NCBI GenBank assembly: GCA_011947345.1
Contig: JAAVTG010000034.1
Span: forward strand, 1 to 64,000
Source: Phytophthora quininea
Lineage: Eukaryota > Oomycota > Peronosporomycetes > Peronosporales > Peronosporaceae
Length of the DNA stretch: 64,000 nucleotides
Direction: 5' to 3'
The notes under the pieces are model-generated. The model saw only the letters and a list, made by a program, of their open reading frames with translations, searched no databases and was not told where the DNA came from. Position numbers and translations under genes: made by a program. Positions 21,598 through 32,859 of this stretch are shown here, in pieces; position 1 is the stretch's first letter; each line of letters starts with the position of its first letter.

Positions 21598-22829
21598 ATG
21601 CAGCTTCGCCTTTGCGTCGCTGTCACTTTCCTGTCGCCGAATGTTTGATTCATCACCGGAACTTCGAGCTGCTCCGCCATGACGCTTGGGTCCAATGCAA
21701 GCAGTTGTCCCCAGTGCGAACAGCCAATTACTGTGTAGTCCGAACCACTGTCCGGGCAGTACGGTAGCTCTAGCACGTTGTTCAGCATCACGGGACGCTC
21801 AGTAATAGGTAGAAGTTCGCCGAGTCGCTTCAGCTTTGCTTTCTTGGTATTCCGCGACTTGCGAAACTGCTTTAGCAACTCGACCTTCTCCACGTCCGTT
21901 GCCGTGGGACACTCACGCAGCCAATGCATTTCACTGCACTTAGGGCATGGTCCTGGCGGTGGCTTGGACGTGGTCGATGACTTGGGCTTCGAGTCAGTCT
22001 TGGTGGCGGCCTTCTGATCGGACGCCATTGAGGCCTTAGCAGCTGACTTGGTCGGTTTGTCGTTCTTCGCTTTGAACGAGCGTGGGGTCTTGGACTTATC
22101 ATCTCGTCCAGACACCTCACGTTTCTGCAGTTTAAGACGTTGGTACTGACGCTCCAGCTCGGTCGCCTTCTCCACGATGAGCTGGAACAGCACCTTGGGG
22201 TCCTTGGCTGCATCGGGGTGCGTATAACGGACGCACTGCTTCACCTCTTGCTTCAGCGCAGGTGGCTTGAGCGCAGAGATCAGCCTCTTGCACTTCTCAT
22301 GCCTACCGCGGTCGAGACTAAAGCACTCCGTTAGGCCATTGTCGGCGACGATGGTCTTAAAACACTTGAAGTAGTCCATGACACGAGCTGTCACGTCGCT
22401 CTCCGCCAGGTTCATCTTGAGTTCGCGATTGAACAGGTCCTTGATGTCGGGCAGCGTCTGGTTCTTGACGCTTCCAACGATGGCCTCGATCTCGGCGATG
22501 AGCATGCCCTCCTTCACGTCAGCGGCGTCCACGTTCAGCTGGAGCTCGCAGAACACCTCAAGGAGGTCAGCGTCGAATGAGTCACGGATGAGCTCCACCA
22601 CTGCATCGTAATCCTCGCCCGTCACTCGGCACCGGTTGCGAAGCTTGGTCTCGTAGTCGCGACGGTCCTTCTTCCACTTCACAAGCGCCTCATGGGAAAC
22701 AGACTCGATTTTCGGTGGGAGAACGGGCAGAAATACCGGTACAGAACCGGTCTGCTGTCCATCATTGCCAGCGGCGCGCATCATCTTGAAGCGGTCAACT
22801 GGATCTTGGAAAGGCGCACGACTCGTCAA
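21558..22829 (-). CDS. Gypsy gag with start of protease
   Basis: This is a 423-codon frame starting MTSRAPFQDPVDRFKMM. The N-terminal two-thirds is helical and charged, as in Gypsy capsid. A Lys/Ser-rich linker (about residues 235-295) leads to a zinc knuckle, CPKCSEMHWLREC (CX2CX3HX4C). Some 50 residues later PDSGSDYTVIG provides the aspartic-protease catalytic Asp, so protease begins in the same frame. The frame then leaves the protease near 21600, where the true continuation is in the next frame. Confidence 0.85.
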   Translation of the reverse strand: MTSRAPFQDPVDRFKMMRAAGNDGQQTGSVPVFLPVLPPKIESVSHEALVKWKKDRRDYETKLRNRCRVTGEDYDAVVELIRDSFDADLLEVFCELQLNVDAADVKEGMLIAEIEAIVGSVKNQTLPDIKDLFNRELKMNLAESDVTARVMDYFKCFKTIVADNGLTECFSLDRGRHEKCKRLISALKPPALKQEVKQCVRYTHPDAAKDPKVLFQLIVEKATELERQYQRLKLQKREVSGRDDKSKTPRSFKAKNDKPTKSAAKASMASDQKAATKTDSKPKSSTTSKPPPGPCPKCSEMHWLRECPTATDVEKVELLKQFRKSRNTKKAKLKRLGELLPITERPVMLNNVLELPYCPDSGSDYTVIGCSHWGQLLALDPSVMAEQLEVPVMNQTFGDRKVTATQRRSCMCGSTRQWGQWSR

Positions 22830-22931
22830 TCAATCAGTAGACGAACGGCGCTCGAGTAGCTTCACGTCGCTGTTGCGCACGTCTAGGATAGTCGGCACGT
22901 CGAACAGCGGAAATTCTACTAAAGAATTCTT

Positions 22932-23338
22932 TGTAGTATGCCCGGGGTTTTGAAGCACGGAACTAGTAGGAGGACACCAGCAGTGCGGGGGCCAACCCGC
23001 AGAAGTAGTAGCCGAATATACTGATGTCTTAGATCCTTGGCAAATTGTAAAGTGAGCGAGATCTTGAGTCTAGTGCTAACTAGCTCGTTCTCGCCCAAGG
23101 CCTGCCAGCCACTCAATCGGAGCGACAGGCAGCCTTGGTGGACACGACATGCATTCACACAAATGCATTGGCGTACTACAACACAGTTTCCAGCCTCAGC
23201 TGTCCTCGTCGGACACAAAGGTTGCGTCACCTGCTTGTCCACACAGCTTGGTAGCTGGCGGACACAATGAGGTAACTTGTCCCAGCGGAGTCCAGCTGCG
23301 CGAAGTGAAACCAAGCTGAATGCCTGGCCCACACTACA
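22932..23338 (-). repeat. Gypsy 5' LTR
   Basis: This 407-bp copy lies upstream of gag in the element's orientation and should contain its promoter. Just inside it the minus strand reads AAGAATTCTTTAGTAGAATT, a small hairpin, and no usual tRNA primer-binding site is obvious. Confidence 0.93.
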
Positions 23339-23344
23339 AAGAGA

Positions 23345-25395
23345 CCTAATTAATTAAAATGAGTTGATTAACACTTTAGCGGATTTCTCGTCTAAGCTGC
23401 TTTATCGGGGGGCTTCGATTACCGATTATTTGTGAGTTCTCAATCTGCGGTGTTAAATCTAGTCTACTAAGGTCTGGAATACAACGCCAGAGCGTTGGGT
23501 ACTGTGAAGTTGAACGTGTCGGAGGCGAAATAGTTCTGGGTTGCAGTTGATGAAGTTGCCGAAGTGTGATGTTTGCTTTAGTTGGCGCAGAATGGTGTGA
23601 TACTGCTCGTGTGGATTGCTGTCTGCGGTTCTAAGGCCTCTGCGGACGTGTGCTCCAAATGTTGCATATATCGCGGCCAGAGCTGTCGTTTTGGGTTCTG
23701 GACTGCCGTCTTCAAAGCATATCCTGTTGCGCTCAGTCCAGCGATGGTGGAGAACTGTGCATCGTAGCATATTCCAGAGAATAATTAATATGTCCCGGTG
23801 TTGCTTCCAATGTTGTACGACCCGGAGTTTGTGCGGGAGTACAACCAAGGTCCATGTGAGTGGTCCGACGAAAAATATCTCCCAATCAGACCAAATCAAG
23901 GACCATATTGCCGCTGAGGGAGGACATTCCAAGAAGAGATGTTGTGAAGTCTCAATCGACGAGCACGCTGGGAGCTGACATTGTTGAGCTGAGGGGTCAT
24001 GTTTCAACAGGAACCAAAGTCTGGATTTCACTGGAAGTAGTCGGAATGCGACTCGCATCTGGAGGTCGTCGTAGACCGGCAGCAGTTCCTGACGGTGTTC
24101 TCGACTGAACTCCAGATATTTTCTTACGTCTGTTGTTGTCGTTTGAAGGTCTCGACGGATCGGGTGTTCATCGAGCTGTAAGGTTGGCTGTTCGAATATT
24201 TTTGGAGAGCCCGCTTTCGTATCGTAGGGAAGGCATAGTATTTTTCTGCTACCTTAACACCAGCTGCTGGTACGAATAACGAGGCGGGTGGAGAGAGCTC
24301 CTGCGTGGCTGTAACCCGCTGAAGTATTTGGGTCAGTTCTCTGAATGTGGCGCCTAGTAGTCTTTTTGCTGGCAGATGGGGTAGAGATTTGAGCTGGGGT
24401 CCAAGTTTTGCCTCAGAAATTCCTCCTTCGAGGGCCAGCCGTGCTCATCGTGAATATCCGCCAAACATTCGTAACAAGCTCGCCGCGCCAATTGTAGCCT
24501 GAAGCTTCTAGCTGGTTCAGCAACTGCCAGCAGGCAACGAAGATGTCCTGAACGAGATTGGTAGTGGAGGTCGGTATTTTTGTCATCCACAATGGTGCTC
24601 GCAGCAGTGTTGATATGTATTGTTGTTGGGGGCCGTGGTTTGGCCAGTGCGTTAAGTGCCATACTCTCCACGTTTCTCTCCACCAAGAGGAAAGGGCTTC
24701 TTTGTTTAATAGATATTTGTAGCGTCTGGGAGATAAGTCGAGAAAGCTGAGTGGTTGAGTTGATGGCAGTAACGGTGTTAATTGAGTAAGGAATGGTGAA
24801 GCGATCGCAGGCCACGGTTCCTTGCTCTCTGATAGCATTTGCTGGGTAAATTGCTGCAATAGTTGGAGACGTTGCACATTAAGCTGGCTTTGAATGAAAG
24901 GGAACTGGAGCCCTCCAAGCCCTTTTTGCTGGTACAGTAATTTTGCGGGAGCGAGTTGAAAAAGTTGGATTCGGCGTCGTGCTTCCTGGATAACACAAAC
25001 TTGTTCACCATGCGTTGCCATCTTCGGACGCAAAGTTTTGGCACCGTAAGATGTGGTGTATAATGCCATAACGTAGAAAGTATCAACGTATTTACCAGGA
25101 GGAGTCGGCCCCGCATTGTCCTTGCCCTGCGTCCCCAGACAACAAAGCGGCGATAAAACCTCGTGTTGAGCTCTGCCAATAATCCGTCGTCTGTAACTTG
25201 TTGTCCAAATGGGATGCCAAGATATTTTACAATGTCCCCTTCTTGAAGACAACGGACACCGGTAAATTGGGGACAGCGCCCGTGTTTATTCAACGCCATG
25301 AGCGCTGATTTGTGAAGATTTAATCTTGCTCCAGATCCATCACAATAAATTCGAACGAGCTCCAGTTGTTGGCGAGTGCCAGTCTCGCCAAGTCC
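23345..25395 (-). mobile_element. LINE 3' part (post-YADD to 3' tail)
   Basis: Minus-strand frames (25422-24778, 25252-24413, 24058-23459) give TRQQLELVRIYCDGSGARLNL, IVKYLGIPFGQQVTDDGLL and the C-terminal domain with CQLPACSSIETSQHLFLEC, a zinc-binding segment typical of plant/oomycete L1-like elements. The frames need several shifts to join. The 3' UTR carries GATAAAGCAGCTTAGACGAG and ends GTTAATCAACTC close to the fold-back arm. The left end of this part, just past the RT active site, abuts a LINE 5' region in opposite orientation at about 25395. Confidence 0.8.
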
Positions 25396-25420
25396 CCCGT
25401 CTCCGACTTTGAGTGTTCCC

Positions 25421-26848
25421 ATGGACGTCGAAGCCGAGCGGGAACCTGCTCATGGACCACCTGATGCAGCCCCTCACGACCAGCGTCGCCAACGCGAAAC
25501 TCCCCGAAACGCCCCCTCCGCTGAAGGCATCTCCATCGGTGTACTCCTTAGAGGAGGACGAGAGTTCCGCCAGAATGGACGCGGCCACGAGGAAGACCAA
25601 CCAGGCAATGTAGCTGCTGATGAGGACTGCCTTGACCTCATTAGAGAAGCCTACGCGAAAGGTGTCATCGACCCAGACCAACTGTTAAAATTAGCGGAAA
25701 ATGCCCAACCGAGTCCTGTTCGAGATGCGCTATTCAGCGTTCGAGCTACGTTCGCGGGCAATCTGCAAACATTGTCACGTCCCAAGATCATCGCCAACCT
25801 AAAGTTGATAGACGACAACTCCGTCGTTCGTCAACTGCTTGAAGAACACGCGATAGTGTACCTCCACAAGTTGCCAAGAAACCAAATCATGTTTCAGGTC
25901 GACTCGAAAGAGGCGAGAAAGAAGTTGGAAGGACAAAAGTGCCTGCTCTTCGGGAAGATTCTGGAGTTTGAGAAATGTGACCCTCTGTCCGACGACTACT
26001 TCATCGACATCATGGGTATTCACAGCCAACCCACGGCGAGGAAGATTTTCCAAGCCCTGGTGTACATGGGTTGCAGACCTCTGTACTACAACGCCACCTT
26101 TCTCGGTCACACGACTCAGGTGTCCTCCGGAATTCTGAGATTTTTCGTGGCAGGCCGCACCTGTCCGAAAGCTTTGCTGGTCAAAGGAATTGTGTGCAAC
26201 CAGATTCTTTTAGACGGAACGATGTATGCAGCGAAAGGAAAGGACGTGCCGCCTCAGTTCTATCACTTGCAGCCAAATAAGATCTCCCCGCAATGTATTG
26301 ACATGAGCGAGCTACCATTTCGAGCTACGAAAAATAACACTACTACTACCAGCGACAGCGCCCCACAACATCACCACTTGGGTAACAAACACTCCCGCGA
26401 ACCTGTGCTTTCCACTCCAACGTCGAAGCCACCAGTGAGCCCGATCTCTTTCATCAAAACAGAGAAGACCCAGAGGAACATCAGCTCGACCTATCGATCG
26501 ACTTTTCTGTCACGGATGTCTCGGCGCCTTCAAGTCCGACACAATCAGTGGATGAAGCGTTTAAAAGTCCCCCGAAGCGTCTGCAAAGTAGGCGTTCCTG
26601 CCCCCTCCAACTCCGTCCGCGGAAACCTGGCATTCCCTAATTTCTGGAACCATCTTGCCGATATTGAAACAGAGGTTGAATGCCGCACAATCAGCGATAG
26701 GGAATCTGTCGGCAAAGGCTTCCAACTGTTGGTGAAGAGAGTGGAGCCATCCGAACAAGTCACCAACAGTGGTGAGTTTTCCTTTTACCATGAAAAGAAA
26801 AAGACAAGGCTAAACTGTCAACGAACCCAGTACTGTTACGTGAGCTGA
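25421..26848 (+). pseudogene. LINE ORF1 protein, N-terminal segment
   Basis: The open frame starts MDVEAEREPAHGPPDAAPH and runs to a frameshift near 26800. Its centre (about residues 145-300; RNQIMFQVDSKEARKKLEGQ, GILRFFVAGRTCPKALLVKG) resembles the RNA-binding-like ORF1 region of L1-type elements in oomycetes. Earlier codons back to 25376 belong to the junction with the inverted LINE part. It is inferred to be a nucleic-acid chaperone from its position before the endonuclease. Confidence 0.6.
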
Positions 26849-26856
26849 TTCCAGCG

Positions 26857-27591
26857 ATGAAAACCGACATCGAGGAGTCACTACAGACCTTCACCCGTGA
26901 TAACGAAGACCTTCCAGAAGCGATAACCAGAAAAGACTCTAGACTGCTGTCCACGTCGCCCAACGCGGAAGATATCTGGAAGCAAATAGCCAAAAACCGA
27001 CTAGCCTTCTCGCTGAAGCTATCGAAGCTAATGCGCCAGAAGTCGGCTTTGATTGATGAATTTGCCAGCATACACCTGTGGTACAGATGCATTCAGGTGT
27101 CCACGTCAAAGCGTGGAGCAAATTTTAGCAAGAAGTGGATGGAAATCACTGGCATGGACCTACCAAAAACGCGGAGCGATTTCATTGGAATTGTAGGCCC
27201 ACTTGCGACCAAATTTGGCAACCCCAACAACCTGCTCGAGAGGTCTAAGGCGCTTGCATTCTTTGAGCTACTGTTGTTGACTGTGGCTCCAGTCTTTTTC
27301 AACAAGGATTACTGGATTCAAAAGCTCGCAAACTCTCACGTTCCTTGGACTCCTGCAGCCGACGTTCGTCTACTCCACCCCAACGTACTCCTAGCCCTGC
27401 TGCGAGCACCGATTGGAGGAAAAATCTTGGAGCAATTAGCTACTCAAGAGTGGGAAAACAGCATCATGACAACGCTAGTCCTTCTTCGAAGTGAAGAAGA
27501 CTGGTTCCCCGACGATACGGCTGTACTTCGATTGACGCGTGATGGCAATCAGCTCAACCTAGAAGCTGGGTCACTTCCGATAGATTGCTAA
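26857..27591 (+). pseudogene. LINE ORF1 protein, C-terminal segment
   Basis: The frame continues ORF1 after the shift: helical, Lys/Leu-rich (LAFSLKLSKLMRQKSALIDEF, MEITGMDLPKTRSDF), and closing ...SLPIDC just before the endonuclease frame. I see no domain I can name. Its location between ORF1 and ORF2 and its matching composition support the assignment. Confidence 0.5.
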
Positions 27592-27599
27592 AAACACAA

Positions 27600-29712
27600 A
27601 ACGTTGGAACAACGTTAACATCTTGACCGTCAACACTAACGGGTTGAAGAAAAACGGTCACTTACTGATATCCAAAACACTTTCAAACTACCATGTAAGC
27701 TGCGTTCAAGAAACCAAGTTTAAAGACATGCACCACCTCGCAAAATTTCGGTTTTTATTACAAGCATCGTTCCTCAACAAATGCTTTGTGAGCGACAATA
27801 ACGCCAGTCAACCAACGACAACACTACCACGAAGTGGAGGTGTAGCAACGATACTTCATAGCGACTTCCCGGGCTTCGAAACCGAGACAGAAATGAAAGA
27901 CATGACGATACCTGGGAGGTATTTAGTTGTCCGAGTCACAGTAGCAGATAAGAACCTGTTCATCCATAACGTGTACGCCCCGTCGACCCTCAAGACAACC
28001 GCAGGTTTTACGAAAGCCTCGCTAATCGACAATTTACCAACGAGGACACCCACTGGATCCTTGGTGATCTCAACGCAACTTTAGATCCAATCACTGACTC
28101 TGCTGTAGCGACATCCAGACATTCGCATACAAGGCAGGTTTTGCTAGAGTGGATGACAAATCTTCGTGTCGTGGACTACTGGAGAATACACCACCCTCAG
28201 ACTCGGGTGTACACTGGTCCTCCACCACGAGAAAATCGACTAGACTATTGCTTAATCTCCGATCACTTCATGACTCAGTTCTATGGGTCTGCTCGGTACT
28301 TTCAAGCACCCCACTCGGGCGATCACCTGGCACATAGTGTTCGTCTCAGCGATGAACCCAGAGCCAGAGGTACAGGTTACTGGAGACTTCCGTACCGAAT
28401 GCTAGATTGTCCTTTGGTAAAACAAGCAATTACGACAGAAGCGATGATTTTTCTAGATGAAGCAAAACACGCATCCAATCCGGGATTGGCTTGGGAAGGA
28501 TGGAAAAGACGAATTCGCAGTCAATTGCAGTCCCTGCAACTTGTGATGCAACAACAACAAGACCAAGGGCTCCGCTCTGCGAGTGAACAATATGAACTGT
28601 ATATGCGTGCCTTTGTGGATAATCTCACAGATTTGACAGAACAACAATACCTGTCAGCGAAGGCGCAATATTTGGAACGTAAAGACCATGTGCTTAGACT
28701 GCAACAAGACTCGAGTTTCGATTTTCACGCATCCCAAATGGAGCATTCATCGAGTGCTTTTTTCGTCGCCCACAGGAATTACTCCGGTCAGTACCGATTA
28801 CTGAAGTGAACATGCCAACTGGTGAAGTGTCGGTTGACCCTCATGAAGTTGAAGAAGGCTTTCGAAGTCACTGGGGAACAATATTCGCCGATCCATATAG
28901 TCCTTCAGACCACACCTTCGTTGACGACGTTAAGCAAATTACTCTATTAGACACGATCCATAATCCGATCGACGAGGAAACAGCGGCGTCACTTGACGAT
29001 CCAATCACACCCATAGAATTGGCGGAAGCGATCAAGCACATGAAGGAAGTTCCGCTCCAGGGCCAGATGGCCTAACGGCGGCCTTTTATCAGGTCGCTCC
29101 CGACGTATTTGCTGAAATTCTTACCATAGTTTTCACGTATCAACTGGAACGAGGGATACTTCTGCCATCTCAACGTAAATCATGTGTTACACTGCTACAC
29201 AAGAAAGGAAGTCGAAGTGACCCTGGCAATTATCGTCCAATCTCGTTGATGCAGGTAGACGTAAAAATTCTCTCCAAAACATTGGCATATCGTCTACAAC
29301 AAATTTTACCCAAGATTATACACGCAGACCAGAAAGGTTTCGTAAAAGGCCGGCTCCTCCATCACCAAATTCGATCGATGGCCGATCTCCAACATCTGGC
29401 TACAATAACGAACTCGCCAGCTCTCGCTTTGTTCTTGACTTCGAAAAAGCGTATGACCGAGCGAATTGGTCATATTTATTCCGCGTGCTGAAAAAGTTTG
29501 GATTTAAGCACCACTTTATCTCGTGGATCAAAATGCTTTACAATAAGCCAGTAGCTTCACTCCTTCTGAATGGGTGCCTCCTCGATCCATTGCAAGTCAC
29601 AAGAGGTGTTAAACAAGGCGATCCACTCTCATCGCTCTTGTTCCTACTGTGCATCGAACCTCTCGGAAATTTAATGCGCTCAAAACCCCACCTCGGGGTG
29701 CGAGCCTCGAAC
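27600..29712 (+). pseudogene. LINE ORF2: endonuclease and truncated RT
   Basis: The endonuclease motifs are NILTVNTNGL, VSCVQETKF (catalytic Glu), HNVYAP and, after a frameshift near 28030, WILGDLNATLDP and NRLDYCLISDHF, ending near APHSGDH(L), which holds the catalytic Asp-His pair. RT follows with QLERGILLPSQRKSC, GNYRPISLM, HADQKGFVKGRLL and GVKQGDPLSSLL. The RT is cut before YADD. Five or so frameshifts preclude function. Confidence 0.75.
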
Positions 29713-31162
29713 TAAGCTGCTTTATCTCGTAGCATCAGATTTATCGTTGAGGAATCCAAATGGTGTGTTGCTCTAGAGCGATAGCATTAGTGTCTTTAGG
29801 CGGTTCGAAGCCCAATTGACGTATTATCGACAGTATTGCCGATTCGTCGTAATGGAGTTCAGCTGCGTGTTGGTAGATGAATTGGTAGTGCATTTTGAAG
29901 GAGCACATCATTCCTGGAATGCTTGGAGTTTCGGTTGGGGCCTCTCTGAACAGAATGTCATTTCGTAGTCTCCATGTTGCATGGAATATGATCGCCGTGT
30001 GCACTCTCCATAGAAGAAGGAGTACCTTACCATTTTCTCGCCATCTTGTTCGCAGGTCTTGTGTTGTGGGAAGAGCAGAAGCCGCCAAGTCAATCGAGTT
30101 CTGAACGCCCGACGCCAGGGCTTGTATACGTGTTCCCACATCGATGTAAGCGATGTGCACTTGAAGAAGCAATGTTGTACTGTTTCAATCGCTTGACACC
30201 CAGGGCGTACACATTGCTGAATTGTCGGGTTCAACGATTTCAAGAAGAATAGTCTCGAGCCGACGGTAATATCACCGCAATATAGTCGTAACATCACATC
30301 ATGAACCACTGGAAGTACCAGTCCTCGCAGTGCTAGTATTTTTGACAGCGTTTGGTGAACACGTCGCCGTGGGCATCCCAAATCCTCAAGTGGATGGTGC
30401 TCCAGCGCAGGTGTTTGTTCAAGCAGCTTACCCCAGTCCTTTTTCCGTAGTTTTGGAAAGAATCGTACGCTTGGCGTAGTAATATTGGCACTGCTCACAG
30501 ATAATCCGTGAATCGGAGGTGTGTTTGTTGCATTTGCCGCTTGGATCTCTCCTGGATGAGGTTGAGGTAGAATTCTTGACATAACTTCTCTCAACTGTCT
30601 GTAGAGACGAAAATATCCGTAAGAACAACTTCAGATCCGAGTATCGGATGAAGCGTTGAACATATTCTGGCGAAGAACGCGGCCGATGAAGGCCAGTAAT
30701 GATTTTCATCCAGAAAATCGGCAAAACAGTCCAGCTTTTTCTCCGCAAGTGCACGACACAAGCGGCCAAACTTGGTGGTACCTGACCCCAATGGCGTCGA
30801 AGTTTGTGTTAACTCTCTGGAGTGCCACAGATGGAATTCGGACGACTTATTCCACCATATTGGACTGTAAAATGCATATTGCACTTTTTGAGTCTACTGA
30901 CTTGTAGCGCCGATCGTTGTGGCCAATTTATTCTGTCCCAATCGCGCAGAGTTCGCCGCCACCACAGTGGCATCATTGTTGCTCTCCAACCCGCAGGTCG
31001 AGGTGGATCTTGAAACAGAAAGTCACTGGATCGCGGCCTAGCGAATTCCCATATCGTAGTTGGATTATATGCATCATTGGTCGATACCACACGTTGTCAT
31101 CGCTGTCCGAGTTGGAACTGGTGGTCGCCACAAAATGCTGCAACTGCTGTAGGTGCTGGCGG
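29713..31162 (-). mobile_element. 5'-truncated LINE, related family
   Basis: Minus-strand frames give the post-RT and C-terminal domain: PAGWRATMMPLWWRRTLRDWDRINWP (31000-30920), LPVVHDVMLRLYCGDITVGSRLFFLKSLNPTIQQC, then CVRPGCQAIETVQHCFFKC (about 30190) and WRVHTAIIFHATWRLRNDILF. It is closest to the LINEs at 56478-58021 and 5818-8468. The 3' end stops at GATAAAGCAGCTTAG, short of the usual tail, against the inverted LINE. The 5' truncation point at 31162 cuts a secreted-protein gene. Confidence 0.8.
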
Positions 31163-31655
31163 GTTCGGCTGCACCGATGCTCGCCAGATGCTGCGGTCCG
31201 CCTCCACCAAGGACGTCGACTTCTCAACGCTGGTCGCCTCCGACTATGTCGGTTCAACGGAGCATAAACCGCTCGGTTCATTCGATGGGAGCATGGACGG
31301 GAGCTGCGGCGGTCGTCACCACCACCACCATCATCACCATCACCACTCAGGCTCGTTCGACGGCAGTATCCCCGGCTGGCCTGGATCCTTTGATGGTAGC
31401 TTTCCTGGACCTCCTCCCGACTGGCACGGATCCTTTGACGGCAGCTTCGACGGTCCCTGCGGCCCTCCTAAGTGGCCTGCGTCATTCGACGGCAGCTTCC
31501 CTGGGCCTCCTCCCGGGTGGCACGGGTCCTTTGATAGCAGTGTTGACGGCAGCTTCGATGGTCCTTGCCATGGCCACCACAAGTGGCCTGGATCCTTTGA
31601 CGGCAGCCTTCACGGCAAAAATCGCAACACAATCAAGGACGTCGGTGAAGACTAG
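31163..31655 (+). pseudogene. His/FDGS-repeat effector, 5' truncated
   Basis: This duplicate of the gene at 44397-44933 lacks the signal peptide; homology starts at FGCTDARQMLRSAS. The downstream repeats, the ten-histidine run and the stop (DVGED) are intact. The LINE at 29713-31162 abuts the break. Without leader and promoter it should not be secreted. Confidence 0.85.
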
Positions 31656-31907
31656 ATATCGACACAACCTGTTGCCGCTGTGAGTCAGCAGCCATTGCAA
31701 TGTCTTCGTGCGTTTGAAGTTGCTATGTGTCGAATATGTGTGGCGCACTCAATGTCGTTAGTGGCAGACAGAATACAATCCGTGTTGAGTTTGACCTTTT
31801 CGTTTCTTTTCTCGTTAAGCCCACACAAGAACTAGACATCTACAACCATATCATTCGTTTCGTGTCAAAGCTACCAAAACTTACGATCTCGTCCTCATCC
31901 AACTCGT

Positions 31908-32858
31908 TTACAGAGCCTTGACCGTGCCCGCGGAACCACCCATGCCCGAGCCGCCAACGGGGCCCATGCCGGAGCCACCAAAACCCGAGCCGCCGAAGCC
32001 GCCGAAGCCGCCCATGCCACCGCCGCCCGTGGTCGTGCTCGTCGAGTCCGCCATGACGCCACCGTCGGCCGTGTACGTGCCCGCGGCGGTGATGGTCTGC
32101 GCTTGGGTCATGTCGACACCCACCGAGATCCAGGCCAGCACGCCGTCCTCCACCGAGTCGCCCAGCAGCACGTACTCTAGCATGGGGTCGAAGTCCTCGG
32201 CCGCCTCCTCCGACAGAATCGAGTCGTCGGCGTTCGTCGTGAGCTCCTGCGTGTTGGTGCTGTAGGGACTCGTGGCCTCCACTTCGGTGATCAGGTCCTG
32301 GTCGAAGAAGATCTGACCAACGTGCGACGCGTAGCCACCAGAGTACGTGTTGTTCTCGAGTAGTGTGCCGTTGTAGGTGCCCAAGATGTGGATGTGTGTG
32401 GCGCGGGACGTGTAGTGTCCTGGAAAGATGGACGTGTAGGACGCGATGCCGTCCGCGTCCGTCGGAGTCAGGCCTCTCAGGAAGGTCTTGTCGACATTGG
32501 TGGTGTCGGAGCTATCGCCGTTGCCGCTGGCCACGATACCCGAGTACACGCCCGTGGCGTTACAGTGCCAGAAGTCGAGGTAGAGTCCCTCCACCGGCTC
32601 GCACGTGTTCACGTCGATGATCTGCACTTCAGCGTACAGATCGACGCCCTCCTGGTCCTCGCGGATGTCGGTGCGGATGAGCTCGCCGTTGACGTAGTAC
32701 GGTCCCTGGGTCACCTCGGGCTCCAGGATGCAGCTGACGTCGTCGCCGAAGAGCTCGGTGGCGTTGGTGTCGGCGGTGAGGCCCGTCAGGTTGGACTTGT
32801 GGCTGGTGGCCAGCACGGTGTCGACGTCGAGGCGGCGACGATGACGCTCTGCGTGTGT
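31908..32858 (-). pseudogene. intradiol dioxygenase, N-terminus lost
   Basis: It is identical in protein to residues 85-393 of the genes at 45187-46368 and 47884-49065 and retains the catalytic Tyr/His residues. The region coding for the signal peptide and the basic N-terminal segment is replaced from 32859 by unrelated DNA (possible Gypsy LTR), in which the frame drifts on to 32942. No promoter remains. The upstream flank of the gene reappears 3.9 kb away at 36751. Confidence 0.85.
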
Positions 32859-32859
32859 G

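Larger units (their letters stand above)
17378..23338 (-). mobile_element. young Gypsy LTR retrotransposon with chromodomain
   Basis: The element is 5,961 bp, bounded by 407-bp LTRs that begin TGTAGT and end ACTACA, and flanked by the 5-bp duplication AAGAG at 17373-17377 and 23339-23343. Coding is on the minus strand in the order gag, protease, reverse transcriptase, RNase H, integrase, chromodomain, which is Gypsy order. The two LTRs differ at about two positions, so insertion was recent. Even so, pol is split across several frames (near 21600, 21146, 20575 and 19405), so this copy is defective or the assembly carries indels. A G-rich polypurine-like tract (GGGGG) precedes the 3' LTR. Confidence 0.95.
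25396..29712 (+). mobile_element. LINE 5' part (ORF1, endonuclease, RT start), inverted
   Basis: The plus strand runs ORF1 (25421-27591), AP-type endonuclease (about 27600-28400) and RT up to VTRGVKQGDPLSSLLFLLCI and PLGNLMRSKPHLGV (about 29600-29700), then ends before the YADD block. The minus-strand part at 23345-25395 begins just after YADD, so the two together make one nearly complete LINE with its 5' part inverted. Frameshifts near 26800, 28030, 28800, 29070 and 29470 make it non-functional. Confidence 0.8.
31163..32858. repeat. segmental duplicate of 44429-46128
   Basis: About 1.7 kb (the 3' part of the His/FDGS effector gene, the intergenic DNA and most of a convergent dioxygenase gene) is almost identical to 44429-46128. 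Differences include a 6-bp deletion (ASDYVG against ASDSDSVG) and scattered single bases. The left edge is the LINE 5' end; the right edge is the degenerate Gypsy. Confidence 0.9.

Noticed and set aside
15931..23350. Fold-back arms as ends of a mariner element with TA duplication
   Set aside because: TA flanks both tips, but the arms are long, the interior has no DDE transposase, and the right tip adjoins a LINE tail, so chance is as likely.
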